From positions 411,894 to 475,893 of the forward strand of contig NZ_JAJKFQ010000026.1 in the NCBI RefSeq assembly GCF_020966635.1: a stretch of DNA of 64,000 nt, in the 5' to 3' direction. Under the pieces are notes generated by a model. It was given only the letters and a program-made list of their open reading frames with translations. It was not told the origin of the DNA and searched no databases. A program made the translations under genes and the position numbers. This document shows, piece by piece, positions 28,928-37,093 of the stretch (positions within the stretch are counted from its first letter, which is position 1; each line of letters begins with the position of its first letter). The DNA comes from Stieleria sp. JC731 (GTDB taxonomy: Bacteria > Planctomycetota > Planctomycetia > Pirellulales > Pirellulaceae).

Positions 28928-29899
28928 ATGACTCGCTTCGGAATCATCGGCACCGGCAGGATCACACGTCGGCTCGTTGCCGACATCCAGTCAACAGAAT
29001 CCGTCTCCGTTACGGCGATCGCAAGTCGACAAAAGGAACGCGCCGACTGGTTCGCATCTCAATATGGTATTGCGAACGCCATTGACGGCTACGAAGAACT
29101 GCTTCAGCGAGATGACGTCGATGCCGTCTATCTATCGCTTCCGCCGTCACTTCATGCCCAGTGGTGTATTAAAGCGGCCGAAGCGGGAAAGATGATCCTG
29201 TGCGAAAAACCATTTGCCACGAAGTATTCCGACGCCCAGGAAGTCGATGAAGCTTGTCGAAAGCATCAAGTCCGTTGGCTGGATGCCACTGCCTATTTGC
29301 ATCATGAACGCACAAAGGAAATGCGTGCCGTCGCTGGGCGTGGCGACTTGGGTAAACTCGGTCACGTCTCCGTCGCTGTTTCGTTTTATCGCCCGTTTCA
29401 GGATGGCGAGCATCGGCTGGACAAAAGCCTAGGCGGCGGGTGCCTGCTCGACCTTGGCTGGTATGCCGTTAGCCTTGCCTGCTTCATGACCGGTCAAGCA
29501 CCGGTGCGCGTCTTCGCTGATCATACGGTCTGTGAAAATGGGGTTCCCATTAGAACCTGCGGAACGCTCTGGTTTTCGAGCGACATCACCGCAACGTTCT
29601 CAGTCGGATACGACACATCGACCCGAAAGTGGTTTGAAGTCGCTGGAAGTGACGCGTCCTTGATCTGCGATGATTTTACGCGGCCTTGGTTAGAACGTCC
29701 CACACGTTTCTGGATACACGATGCCAAGGGAAGCGTCCAAACGAAAGAGATCTCCGATCGACAAGAGATTCGCATGATCGAGACGCTCATTGGGTCCGAA
29801 CCATTGGATACCTACAACCAACTCTCGCTGACCACACAAAACGTGCTCGATCACCTCGATCGCTCGGCAGAAAGCGGCCAATCGGTTACGATGGAGTAG
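28928..29899 (+). CDS. Gfo/Idh/MocA family oxidoreductase
   Basis: A 323-residue NAD(P)-dependent oxidoreductase. The N-terminal Rossmann fold starts FGIIGTGRITRRL, and the family signature EKPFAT contains the conserved Lys (about residue 95). The C-terminal alpha/beta domain carries GGGCLLDLGWY, with the Asp and the conserved histidine/tyrosine region of the active site. Members oxidise or epimerise sugars, inositol or related alcohols, or reduce trans-dihydrodiols. The precise substrate cannot be read. It is a single gene between moxR and the P-II gene, whose start lies 78 bases beyond its stop. Confidence 0.9.
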   Translation: MTRFGIIGTGRITRRLVADIQSTESVSVTAIASRQKERADWFASQYGIANAIDGYEELLQRDDVDAVYLSLPPSLHAQWCIKAAEAGKMILCEKPFATKYSDAQEVDEACRKHQVRWLDATAYLHHERTKEMRAVAGRGDLGKLGHVSVAVSFYRPFQDGEHRLDKSLGGGCLLDLGWYAVSLACFMTGQAPVRVFADHTVCENGVPIRTCGTLWFSSDITATFSVGYDTSTRKWFEVAGSDASLICDDFTRPWLERPTRFWIHDAKGSVQTKEISDRQEIRMIETLIGSEPLDTYNQLSLTTQNVLDHLDRSAESGQSVTME

Positions 29900-29976
29900 C
29901 GCCTTTCAATAAGGCCATTTGCGGTGCAGTGTCTTTGGACACCCGCTTCCACCCCAAAATAACCAGCCGTCATCCA

Positions 29977-30324
29977 ATGCGTGTCGTCGTCGCTATTATC
30001 CAGCCTACGAAGTTATCGAGTGTTCGTGATGCCCTGCGCGAGCTGGACGTTGAAGACCTAACTATCTGCGATGCGATGGGCTATGGTCGCCAACACGGGC
30101 AAAGCGCATTGTTCCGAGGCAACGAATACAAAGTCGATCTGCTGCGAAAAGTCGTGATCGAGATCATGGTTCACGAAGATCAGCTGGAACAAGTGATCGA
30201 GGCGATCACGCGGAAAGCCTTGACGGGATCTGCGGGTCAGATTGGTGACGGAAAGATTTTCGTGTTACCCATCGCCGACGTCATCGATATGTCCGAGGAC
30301 CAGCCGCACTTTGATGCGGTTTAG
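29977..30324 (+). CDS. P-II family nitrogen regulator
   Basis: A 115-residue P-II signal protein, a trimer that senses 2-oxoglutarate and ATP/ADP and controls nitrogen enzymes or transporters. The fold is clear: MRVVVAIIQPTKLSSVRDAL, the T-loop YGRQHGQSALFRGNEYKVDLL, and TGSAGQIGDGKIFVLP. In the T-loop the Tyr that is uridylylated in GlnB is kept (RGNEY), while the nearby Tyr of ELYRG is Phe. The C-terminal tail is atypical (DVIDMSEDQPHFDAV). The ATG at 29977 is chosen because it gives the family N-terminus. No amtB or glnA gene is adjacent, which is unusual. It is followed by a repeat array. Confidence 0.9.
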   Translation: MRVVVAIIQPTKLSSVRDALRELDVEDLTICDAMGYGRQHGQSALFRGNEYKVDLLRKVVIEIMVHEDQLEQVIEAITRKALTGSAGQIGDGKIFVLPIADVIDMSEDQPHFDAV

Positions 30325-30360
30325 AGGTTTGCGCAGCGAATCGGGAAAGCCGAATGCTGA

Positions 30361-30682
30361 CATCACAGGGACTGTGATGGGTACCTTCGGCTCAAAGCAC
30401 CCGGCTCGCACCGCCGTGCCGACTTCCATCACAAACACTGTCCCAGCAAACCAACGCCGGCATTACAGGGACTGTGATGGATACCTTCGCCCCAAAGTAC
30501 CCGGCACGCTCCGCCGTGCCGACTCCCATCACAACACTGCCCCAGCAAACCAACGCCAGCATCACAGGGACTGTGATGGGTACGATCGGCTTAAAGTACC
30601 CGGCACGCTCCGCCGTGCCGACTTCCATCACAAACACTGTCCCAGCAAACCAACGCCCGGCATCACAGGGACTGTGATGGGT
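30361..30682 (+). repeat. Tandem array of about 100-bp units with two palindromes
   Basis: Three full units start at 30361, 30461 and 30560 (100, 99 and 101 bp), plus a truncated fourth at 30661. Each begins with the near-perfect hairpin CATCACAGGGACTGTGATG (8-bp arms, 3-base loop) and includes a second one, CGGCACG-CTCCGC-CGTGCCG. CCATCAC later in the unit can also pair with GTGATGG. The array fills the gap between the convergent P-II and OYE genes, and is unrelated in sequence to the 87-bp family. Confidence 0.95.
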
Positions 30683-30691
30683 ACAATAAAC

Positions 30692-32119
30692 TCACACTTC
30701 TTTCTTAAGCTCTAGCAACTGCTTCCGCTCAGGAAGATCTTTGTAAAACCGATCCAGTGGATAACAACCACTGATCAGTCCTTTTCGAGGAGCCGTCGTA
30801 CAGTCACTAAACGTGCGGCAAATCTTTTTGCGTTGTTGCACATTCCCTTCCAAAACATCAGCAGGAAGATCCGGGTAAGAAAGAACCATACGACCAAGCC
30901 CCACGGAATCGACCAAGCCATTTCGGACGACAGCTTGAGCGACACCTGGCAACCAATCTTGCAAATACGTGTATCCGGATCCGACCACAAACATTTCGGG
31001 GAACTGTTTTTTTAGTTCCGCCGTCGCCATGATTTGACGATCGACGCCGATAAGTGGTTCTTCCGGAGGATCATAACCATCACTTGGTGGGAAGAATGCT
31101 GGTCGTTGGATGTGCGGAGTGTAGTAAGGGCTTCCCGCGGTCGTGCAGACCAATCTGATTCCCAAAGACTGCATCAACTCGATGAATTTCATTGGCTCAT
31201 CCAAGTCGATCCCATCCGCCTGTGCATTCGCACCGAAGACCAAACGAGGATCTCCAGCCGGATCTGGCTCACCGACATTCTCTTGCCCTTTGCGGTACGG
31301 CAATAAATCATAGATGCTCAGACGCACTCCGATCTCAAGTCCTGGTGCCTCCGCGTTGATGCCTTGGACGATCGATTTCAAAAACCGCGTTCGGTTTTCA
31401 AAGCTACCGCCGAACTCACCTGCCCGGTCAACGCCACTGAGAAGTTCATGACCGAGGTAGCCATGGCAGTGTTTAACATCGACAAAGTCAAAGCCGACCG
31501 ACTGAGCCATCTTTGCGGCACGGATGAAATCATCGATCAGCGATTTCAATTCGTCATCGGTGATCAGTCCCTCGTCCGAGTCAATATTGACGCGCGGATC
31601 AAGTACCGGATTGCGCTGCGCGGCACGCGGCTCAGGTTCCGATTTGACATTCGGCCGTGCGTAACGTCCGGAATGAGTTAGCTGTAATCCCACAACCAAA
31701 CCGTCTGTCGAGCCGAAACGCTCTTCGTGCGAATTTACCAGCAGCTCTCGTAGTCCAGCAATTTCACCGAGCGAGTGATCGCCGAGACAAAGTTGGTTTG
31801 GGTTGGCGCGACCGTCGTGACGCACCGCGACGGCTTCGCCGCCCCACATCAGTTTCGCCCCACTGATGCCAAAATTCTTCCAGCGACGACGTGTCAGATC
31901 GGTTGGTCGTCCATCCGCGGTACCATCCCAACCTTCCATCGGCAAAATACAGTAGCGGTTGCCGACAAGCAGAGAACCGACTTGCGAGGACTTTGCGAGC
32001 GGACTTTCGTCCCCACTCAACACATTTTCCTCGCGTGGCATCTGTAAGCCAAGCTCTTCAAGCCGCGAATCAAATTCTTGAAAACTCTTCAGGCTCGCGA
32101 TGCGTGGATAGGTCGCCAT
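30692..32119 (-). CDS. Old yellow enzyme-type NADH:flavin oxidoreductase
   Basis: A 475-residue FMN-dependent TIM-barrel enzyme of the old yellow enzyme class. Typical segments are NRYCILPMEGWDG, LWGGEAVAV-like MWGGEAVAV, the HSGR motif (LQLTHSGRYARP), FVDVKHCHGYLGHELLSG with the substrate-binding His-x-His, and VVGSGYTYL. The second (FAD/NAD) half found in dienoyl-CoA reductases is absent. A C-terminal cysteine cluster (CRTFSDC, SGCYP) could hold an iron-sulfur centre. These enzymes reduce activated alkenes or act in aromatic/ether breakdown. The aldolase-like gene lies upstream on the same strand (96 bases), so the pair may form an operon. Confidence 0.85.
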   Translation of the reverse strand: MATYPRIASLKSFQEFDSRLEELGLQMPREENVLSGDESPLAKSSQVGSLLVGNRYCILPMEGWDGTADGRPTDLTRRRWKNFGISGAKLMWGGEAVAVRHDGRANPNQLCLGDHSLGEIAGLRELLVNSHEERFGSTDGLVVGLQLTHSGRYARPNVKSEPEPRAAQRNPVLDPRVNIDSDEGLITDDELKSLIDDFIRAAKMAQSVGFDFVDVKHCHGYLGHELLSGVDRAGEFGGSFENRTRFLKSIVQGINAEAPGLEIGVRLSIYDLLPYRKGQENVGEPDPAGDPRLVFGANAQADGIDLDEPMKFIELMQSLGIRLVCTTAGSPYYTPHIQRPAFFPPSDGYDPPEEPLIGVDRQIMATAELKKQFPEMFVVGSGYTYLQDWLPGVAQAVVRNGLVDSVGLGRMVLSYPDLPADVLEGNVQQRKKICRTFSDCTTAPRKGLISGCYPLDRFYKDLPERKQLLELKKEV

Positions 32120-32215
32120 AAACGTTGACTGGAGTGTGCTGGAAAAGGAATTAACGTGATACTGAAATCAGATGATGCCTGGCCAATCAAATGCCGCTCG
32201 AACGCACCACGAGGA

Positions 32216-33178
32216 TCAGTTTGGAAGAAAGATGTTTAAGTCATCGATGACCTGTTGAAGCACATCGATGTCCGATTGGGGGCGTTCCGGGGACCCGGGG
32301 TACGTCAAATCTGTTTCGATCTGATTACGTCGCTTTAAAAACATTGCCGCATCATGTTTGTAAGCGGGGACCGGACGTCGAAATGCGAATGTCCCCAAAT
32401 ATTGCAACAGATCGTTCAGTTCAAAGAATCGCTCGTCGCCTGATTCCCACATCTTGTCACGAACCGCAAAGGCATCCGGCGCGAAGGTGCTTAACCCCAA
32501 TAGATAGTCGCTGCCGTAGATCACCATATCGATCGCCAGATCATTTCCGGTGAGCACCTTGAAGTCAGGTCTGACTCGATCACGCAAAAGTAGACGCTGC
32601 CATTCCAACTGACGGCTGAGCGATGAATGCTTTGCCCCTAAGCATGCATCAATCGCCATCAGCTGTTCGTACACATCCAAAGAGTAGATGTTTCCGAAGG
32701 GTGCGAACATGTTCCCAAGCTCAAATGCATAGAACTGATCGGCATAGCTTGCGATCACTTGATAGTTATCAATGATCGCCGCATCGGATTGATGAGCGAG
32801 CCCGTAGGATTGAAAGATAATCGGCGTTCCCGAAAAACTTTGAATCTGCTCGATCGACCGGCAATAGGCGTCTTTGGCAAACGACGCCCCTTCACAATCA
32901 GCGACGAAAGCTCCAGCAACATAGTTTCGCCCTGACGCGATGGCTTGTGTCCGACGCAGAGTTTCACTGCGGGTCTGATCGTCGATCAGGTTTCCGTAGC
33001 CGGTATCCATGTTGATTGCCGGAACCAATCCGGCGTCAAACGTTCGCTTTACATGGGAGTCAAAACCATCCCAGTCCACAGTCGTATCGCTCACCAACGG
33101 AAGCAAAATTGCGGACATACCGGATATCTTGCGTTTCGTCTTGATCATCGAAACCGGATCGATCGGCTCCACCGCCAT
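32216..33178 (-). CDS. Dihydrodipicolinate synthase/N-acetylneuraminate lyase-like aldolase
   Basis: A 320-residue TIM-barrel protein resembling the DHDPS/NAL family, which makes or cleaves C-C bonds through a Lys Schiff base. Features include [33 protein letters not shown], and [12 protein letters not shown], where the Lys is at the expected Schiff-base position, followed by [18 protein letters not shown] and GLSTFAP. It is not close enough to DapA to name. The start at 33178 is used; an internal Met at 33148 is possible. It lies 96 bases upstream of the OYE-like gene, and its start faces a divergent AraC regulator, a typical arrangement for a catabolic operon. Confidence 0.8.
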   Translation of the reverse strand: MAVEPIDPVSMIKTKRKISGMSAILLPLVSDTTVDWDGFDSHVKRTFDAGLVPAINMDTGYGNLIDDQTRSETLRRTQAIASGRNYVAGAFVADCEGASFAKDAYCRSIEQIQSFSGTPIIFQSYGLAHQSDAAIIDNYQVIASYADQFYAFELGNMFAPFGNIYSLDVYEQLMAIDACLGAKHSSLSRQLEWQRLLLRDRVRPDFKVLTGNDLAIDMVIYGSDYLLGLSTFAPDAFAVRDKMWESGDERFFELNDLLQYLGTFAFRRPVPAYKHDAAMFLKRRNQIETDLTYPGSPERPQSDIDVLQQVIDDLNIFLPN

Positions 33179-33398
33179 GATGCTTTGCTCTTGATTGCGT
33201 TTTGGGCACTACCTTGCTTGCTGATCGGTGAAAGTTACCAGCCAAGCAGGCCTGAGTCTTGGTAAACTGCCACATTCTTTTTTGCAAATCGGGCAAAATG
33301 CAAAGTCGTGGGCTTAAGAGCTGGCTCAAATTCGCACAGAATGGAGTGGTAACGCACTGAGTGCCACTAGCAGCGACGCCACCCCGCGACGTTGCAGC

Positions 33399-34304
33399 GT
33401 GATAAGCCTTTGTCCCATACCGCTCGCCGATCAAAGCCCGCTGTCCAGTCGCAACCAACTAACCGATCGCCCGCTGGACGAAGACTTGCCGTCTTGGGGT
33501 GTCCTGGTCCTCGAAAGCCATCACTCGCCGCAATTCACGATGGATTGGCGTGAGCACGATTTTCTTAAATTGCTGTTCGTGCTCCGCGGTCGCGGCGTCA
33601 TTGAGTTTCCTGATCGCGTCACCCATTTTCAACATGGCGAACTGGTGATTGTGCCGCCGGGGACACCCAACCGCATTGCTGATGCTCCGGATGCGGCAAG
33701 CAGTTTGTATATCTGCTGCATCAGTTCACGGCACCTACAGTTTGACCCTGTCATTCTTGAGTCGTTTAAGCCGGGGTTGGTTGCCACGAGTGGTTACGTC
33801 GCCGGAAGAGTTGCCAACCAACTTCGCCGGATGAGGCACCTTCAACTCAGCCATCAAAAGTCAAAGCGCGTCGCAATGATCGCAGCTGCTTATCGGTTGA
33901 TCGAATGGATACTTGATGCCATCGAATCAATTGAAAAGCAGCCACATCTGCATCAGAGCAATGACCGTGAAGCGATGGAGGACTACGTCAGGCGACTTCG
34001 AACGGAGTTCTATGAGGCCACTACGATCGACGATGCTTCAAAGTCGCTCGGGATGTCTCGGCGAACATTCACGCGTTTGTTTCAAGACCTTACTGGCGAA
34101 TCCTGGTTGACCCATGTGAGACGTTTAGCCGTGAACCACGCAAAGCACCAGTTGGCACAAACGGGCCTCTCCATCGCATCGATCGCCTTCGAATGCGGTT
34201 TCAACGACCTGTCAACCTTTTATCGGCAGTTCAAAACTCAGACTGGTTTGTCTCCAAAAGCCTACCGTCAGGATGTCCTTTCATCAGAGAAACCCTCCTT
34301 CTGA
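33399..34304 (+). CDS. AraC family transcriptional regulator
   Basis: A 301-residue activator. The N-terminal half is a cupin-like sensing domain (HDFLKLLFVLRGRGVIEF, GELVIVPPGTPNRI, about residues 45-110). The C-terminal 100 residues are the double helix-turn-helix, with DDASKSLGMSRRTFTRLFQDLTGES and ASIAFECGFNDLSTFYRQFKTQTGLSPKAYR. The start shown is GTG. The gene is divergent from the aldolase-OYE pair across about 220 bases, which makes that pair its most likely target. The inducer is probably a small sugar or sugar acid, by inference from family and neighbours. Confidence 0.92.
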   Translation: MISLCPIPLADQSPLSSRNQLTDRPLDEDLPSWGVLVLESHHSPQFTMDWREHDFLKLLFVLRGRGVIEFPDRVTHFQHGELVIVPPGTPNRIADAPDAASSLYICCISSRHLQFDPVILESFKPGLVATSGYVAGRVANQLRRMRHLQLSHQKSKRVAMIAAAYRLIEWILDAIESIEKQPHLHQSNDREAMEDYVRRLRTEFYEATTIDDASKSLGMSRRTFTRLFQDLTGESWLTHVRRLAVNHAKHQLAQTGLSIASIAFECGFNDLSTFYRQFKTQTGLSPKAYRQDVLSSEKPSF

Positions 34305-34481
34305 GGTAGCGAAAAAAAGCAAACGGTCGCCCGCCCCATCCCGGCAGCGACACCACCCCAGTCCCGTGGCGGGGACGCTTTGAATTGCTTTCGTTAATTA
34401 TCGATGAACCCCGCAGAGTCTGCTTGTTCAGCATCATCGAGTCGAGTTGAATGAACGGAGATTCACACCTCTGGAGTTGCC

Positions 34482-35066
34482 ATGAATTTCCTTTGCAAAA
34501 TCGCTGTAGGCCTCTTCGTCGTCGCTTTGAGTCTCCCAGTTTCCGCTGGGACGATTCTCTTTGACCTCCGTGCTCCATCGATCGAAGCGTTGGACGAAGC
34601 GCCGTCGCTGACGCTTACCCATTCTGGGCTGACTGCGATCGTGTCAGCAAATTTAGGCGACCTGAATCTCACTTCGAGTGGCTTCGGAATCAACCATCCG
34701 CTTTCAGGAGATGACACGGACCGCATTGACGACCTGAATGGTACTGAAGCTGTCTCAGTAATCTTTAACAAAGACGTCTGGCTGAATTCGATCACCCTGT
34801 CAGCTCTAAGCAGTGGTGAAAACGCACTGCTTGAAGTCGCTTCGTTTGCGCCACTCACGTTGACAGATACGGGCGCGGGAACGGACGTCTTCTTTTTCTC
34901 CACCAACAACTTTATCGCCGCCGGCGAAACATTGGTCCTATCGCACGAAGATGGCAACGGATTCAGTTTTGACTCGTTCAGCGTTTCTGTCGTACCAGAG
35001 CCAACCAGCCTGATATGCGTCTTCGGTGGACTGCTTGTCGGCACAATCCGGCGCAGAAAACGATAG
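34482..35066 (+). CDS. PEP-CTERM sorting domain protein
   Basis: A 194-residue exported protein. It has a signal peptide (FLCKIAVGLFVVALSLPVSA, cleaved about residue 22), a beta-rich, threonine/serine-rich body of about 145 residues with no catalytic motif, and the C-terminal sorting signal VPEPTSLICVFGGLLVGTIRRRKR's core (PEP, hydrophobic helix, arginine-rich tail). The PEP-CTERM tail directs processing by an exosortase, and no exosortase gene is in this window. GGAG lies 6 bases before the ATG. The body is a low-complexity sandwich and could be an extracellular matrix or surface protein. Confidence 0.88.
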   Translation: MNFLCKIAVGLFVVALSLPVSAGTILFDLRAPSIEALDEAPSLTLTHSGLTAIVSANLGDLNLTSSGFGINHPLSGDDTDRIDDLNGTEAVSVIFNKDVWLNSITLSALSSGENALLEVASFAPLTLTDTGAGTDVFFFSTNNFIAAGETLVLSHEDGNGFSFDSFSVSVVPEPTSLICVFGGLLVGTIRRRKR

Positions 35067-35153
35067 GGTTCGATTGCCTTCACGTTCCTGAGCCAGTCGC
35101 GAGTTATTTCGCAAAGCGTTCGTTGCTCAGTACCGAACTAGCGGAGATACACG

Positions 35154-36599
35154 CTACGCGATGATGTCGTGCACCACGTTGCCATGAATATCGGTCAAGC
35201 GGAAATCGCGTCCCGCATACCGATAGGTTAGCTTTTCGTGATCAAATCCAAGCAGGTGTAGAATCGTTGCTTGAAGGTCATGCACGTGGACCCGGTCTTC
35301 GACGGCTTGGAAACCAAATTCGTCGGTCGCACCGTGGATATGCCCGCCTTTTACGCCGCCGCCTGCCATCCACATCGTAAACCCATAATGATTGTGGTCT
35401 CGGCCGCTATTCGTTCCGGCATTTGCACCTGGTTTGGGTAATTCGACAGTGGGAGTTCGTCCGAATTCGCCGCCCCAAACGACCAGCGTCTCATCAAGCA
35501 ACGAACGTTGCTTTAGATCCTTCAATAGTGCGCCGATCGCCTGAGAGCACTCACCCGCCAACCGAGCATGATTCTCCTCGATCTTGTCGTGGCTGTCCCA
35601 TGGCTGGCCGGCACCATGCCACAGTTGGATGTAGCGAACACCGCGTTCGACTAAACGGCGAGCAATCAAGATCTGCCTCGCTTGAACACTGTCCCCATAC
35701 ATTTCGCGAATGTGTTTTGGCTCCTTGCTGATATCAAACGCATCTGTCGCTTCCATCTGCATTCGATACGCGAGTTCGAAACTCTGCACACGCGACTCTA
35801 GTTCTGCATCCTGCTGACGCTGTTCTTGGTGCGCATGATTCATCTGCTGCAACAAGTCGAGCTGCCGACGCTGATCATCACGTCCCAAACCGGATGCATT
35901 CCGAATATTGGCAATCAAGCGCTCGATGTCTTTGTGCTTGCTGTTGATATACGTCCCCTGATACGCGCCGGGTAGAAAACCGGCTTGCCAGTTTTCGGCA
36001 CCTTTGATCGGGTAACCGTTGGGGCACATCGCGATAAAGCCCGGTAGGTTTTGATTTTCGCTCCCCAGTCCGTATGTGACCCATGATCCGACGGAAGGGC
36101 GGACAAACTGGGCATGGCCACAGTTCATCAACATCAACGAAGGTTCATGATTCGGCACATCAGCATGCATGGAGCGGATCACGCAAACGTCGTCGATCGA
36201 CTCTCCGACATGTGAGAACAGTTCGCTGACTTCGATACCGCTTTCGCCATACTTTTTGAACTTGAATGGGGAGCGATACGCGGCACCGGTTTCACGTTCC
36301 GTTCGCAGTTCCAGTGGTATCGATTTACCGTGGAATTTGTCGAGCGCCGGCTTCGGATCAAACGTGTCGACTTGTGACGGACCGCCGTTCAAGAAAAGGT
36401 GGATGACGGCCTTCGCCTTTCCCGGAAATTGTGGCGATTTGGGCGCCATCGGATTCAAACTTTCCGATGCAAACAGCTGCTTTGTGTCATCGGACATCAC
36501 ACCTGCGAGTCCCAAAGAACCGAGCCCGATTCCGCTACGACGCAAAAAATCTCGCCTCGTTGATGGAGTCGAGCCGACATGGTTTTGTGGGTTGAACAT
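35154..36599 (-). CDS. DUF1501 family Tat-exported protein
   Basis: About 481 residues. It begins with a twin-arginine signal (STRRDFLRRSGIGLGSLGLAG) and shows the DUF1501 features: HLFLNGGPSQVDTFDPKPALD, VIRSMHADVPNHEPSLMLMNCG, QLWHGAGQPWDSHDKIEENHARLAGECSQ, VVWGGEFGRTPTVE, and DHNHYGFTMWMAGGGVKGG. The fold is related to alkaline phosphatase/sulfatase. The ATG at 36599 is chosen over the longer frame to 36716 because it gives the Tat signal close to the start. It lies downstream of the large cytochrome protein at 37094-40021, its usual partner in planctomycetes, with a repeat array between. Probable role in polysaccharide breakdown; the precise activity of the family is not settled. Confidence 0.9.
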   Translation of the reverse strand: MFNPQNHVGSTPSTRRDFLRRSGIGLGSLGLAGVMSDDTKQLFASESLNPMAPKSPQFPGKAKAVIHLFLNGGPSQVDTFDPKPALDKFHGKSIPLELRTERETGAAYRSPFKFKKYGESGIEVSELFSHVGESIDDVCVIRSMHADVPNHEPSLMLMNCGHAQFVRPSVGSWVTYGLGSENQNLPGFIAMCPNGYPIKGAENWQAGFLPGAYQGTYINSKHKDIERLIANIRNASGLGRDDQRRQLDLLQQMNHAHQEQRQQDAELESRVQSFELAYRMQMEATDAFDISKEPKHIREMYGDSVQARQILIARRLVERGVRYIQLWHGAGQPWDSHDKIEENHARLAGECSQAIGALLKDLKQRSLLDETLVVWGGEFGRTPTVELPKPGANAGTNSGRDHNHYGFTMWMAGGGVKGGHIHGATDEFGFQAVEDRVHVHDLQATILHLLGFDHEKLTYRYAGRDFRLTDIHGNVVHDIIA

Positions 36600-36733
36600 G
36601 GAGAAACCTGGTTGGGTGGTGGTCGGGTGTGATATCCGAGACGGCTGGTTGATCAACAAATGAAATGCTTTCAGCCTCGTCGGAGCTTTGTCTTTATGAT
36701 CGAGTGTTTTGGTCAAACTTGATTTTCGGATTT

Positions 36734-37081
36734 GCCAATTGGGCGTTAGTCCCGGTAGTTATTGCGGGAACCGCCGCTAACGCGGTGCGGCTAAAAGGGC
36801 TGCAGCGTGATTTTTCGATTAGCCGATTGGCGTTAGCCACGGTTGTCCGCACCAAAACCGCCGCTAACGCGGTGCGGCTCATAGGACTGCAGCGTAATTC
36901 TCCGATCAGCCGATTGGCGCTAGCCACGGTTTCCCGCACCAGAACCGCCGCTAACGCGGTGCGGCTCATAGGGCTGCAGCGTGATTCTCCAATTAGCCGA
37001 CTGGCGTTAGCCACGGTTGTCCGCACGAGAACCGCCGCTAGCGTGGTGCGGCTCATAGGGCTCCAAACCCAGCTCTTTTGT
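36734..37081 (-). repeat. Array 3 of 87-bp dyad-symmetric repeats (four units, reversed)
   Basis: Units start at about 36734, 36821, 36908 and 36995, exactly 87 bp apart. They are the reverse complement of the units in arrays 1 and 2 (here read AGCCGATTGGCGTTAGCCACGGTT on the plus strand). The array sits between the end of the cytochrome gene and the DUF1501 gene. Because 87 is divisible by three, long open frames run through it on both strands, but they have repeat-derived sequence only. Confidence 0.92.
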
Positions 37082-37093
37082 TGGAACATATCA

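Noticed and set aside
30242-30715. Open reading frames through the 100-bp array
   Set aside because: They shift frames between units and copy only the repeat, with no conserved protein features. The P-II gene overlaps their start in another frame.
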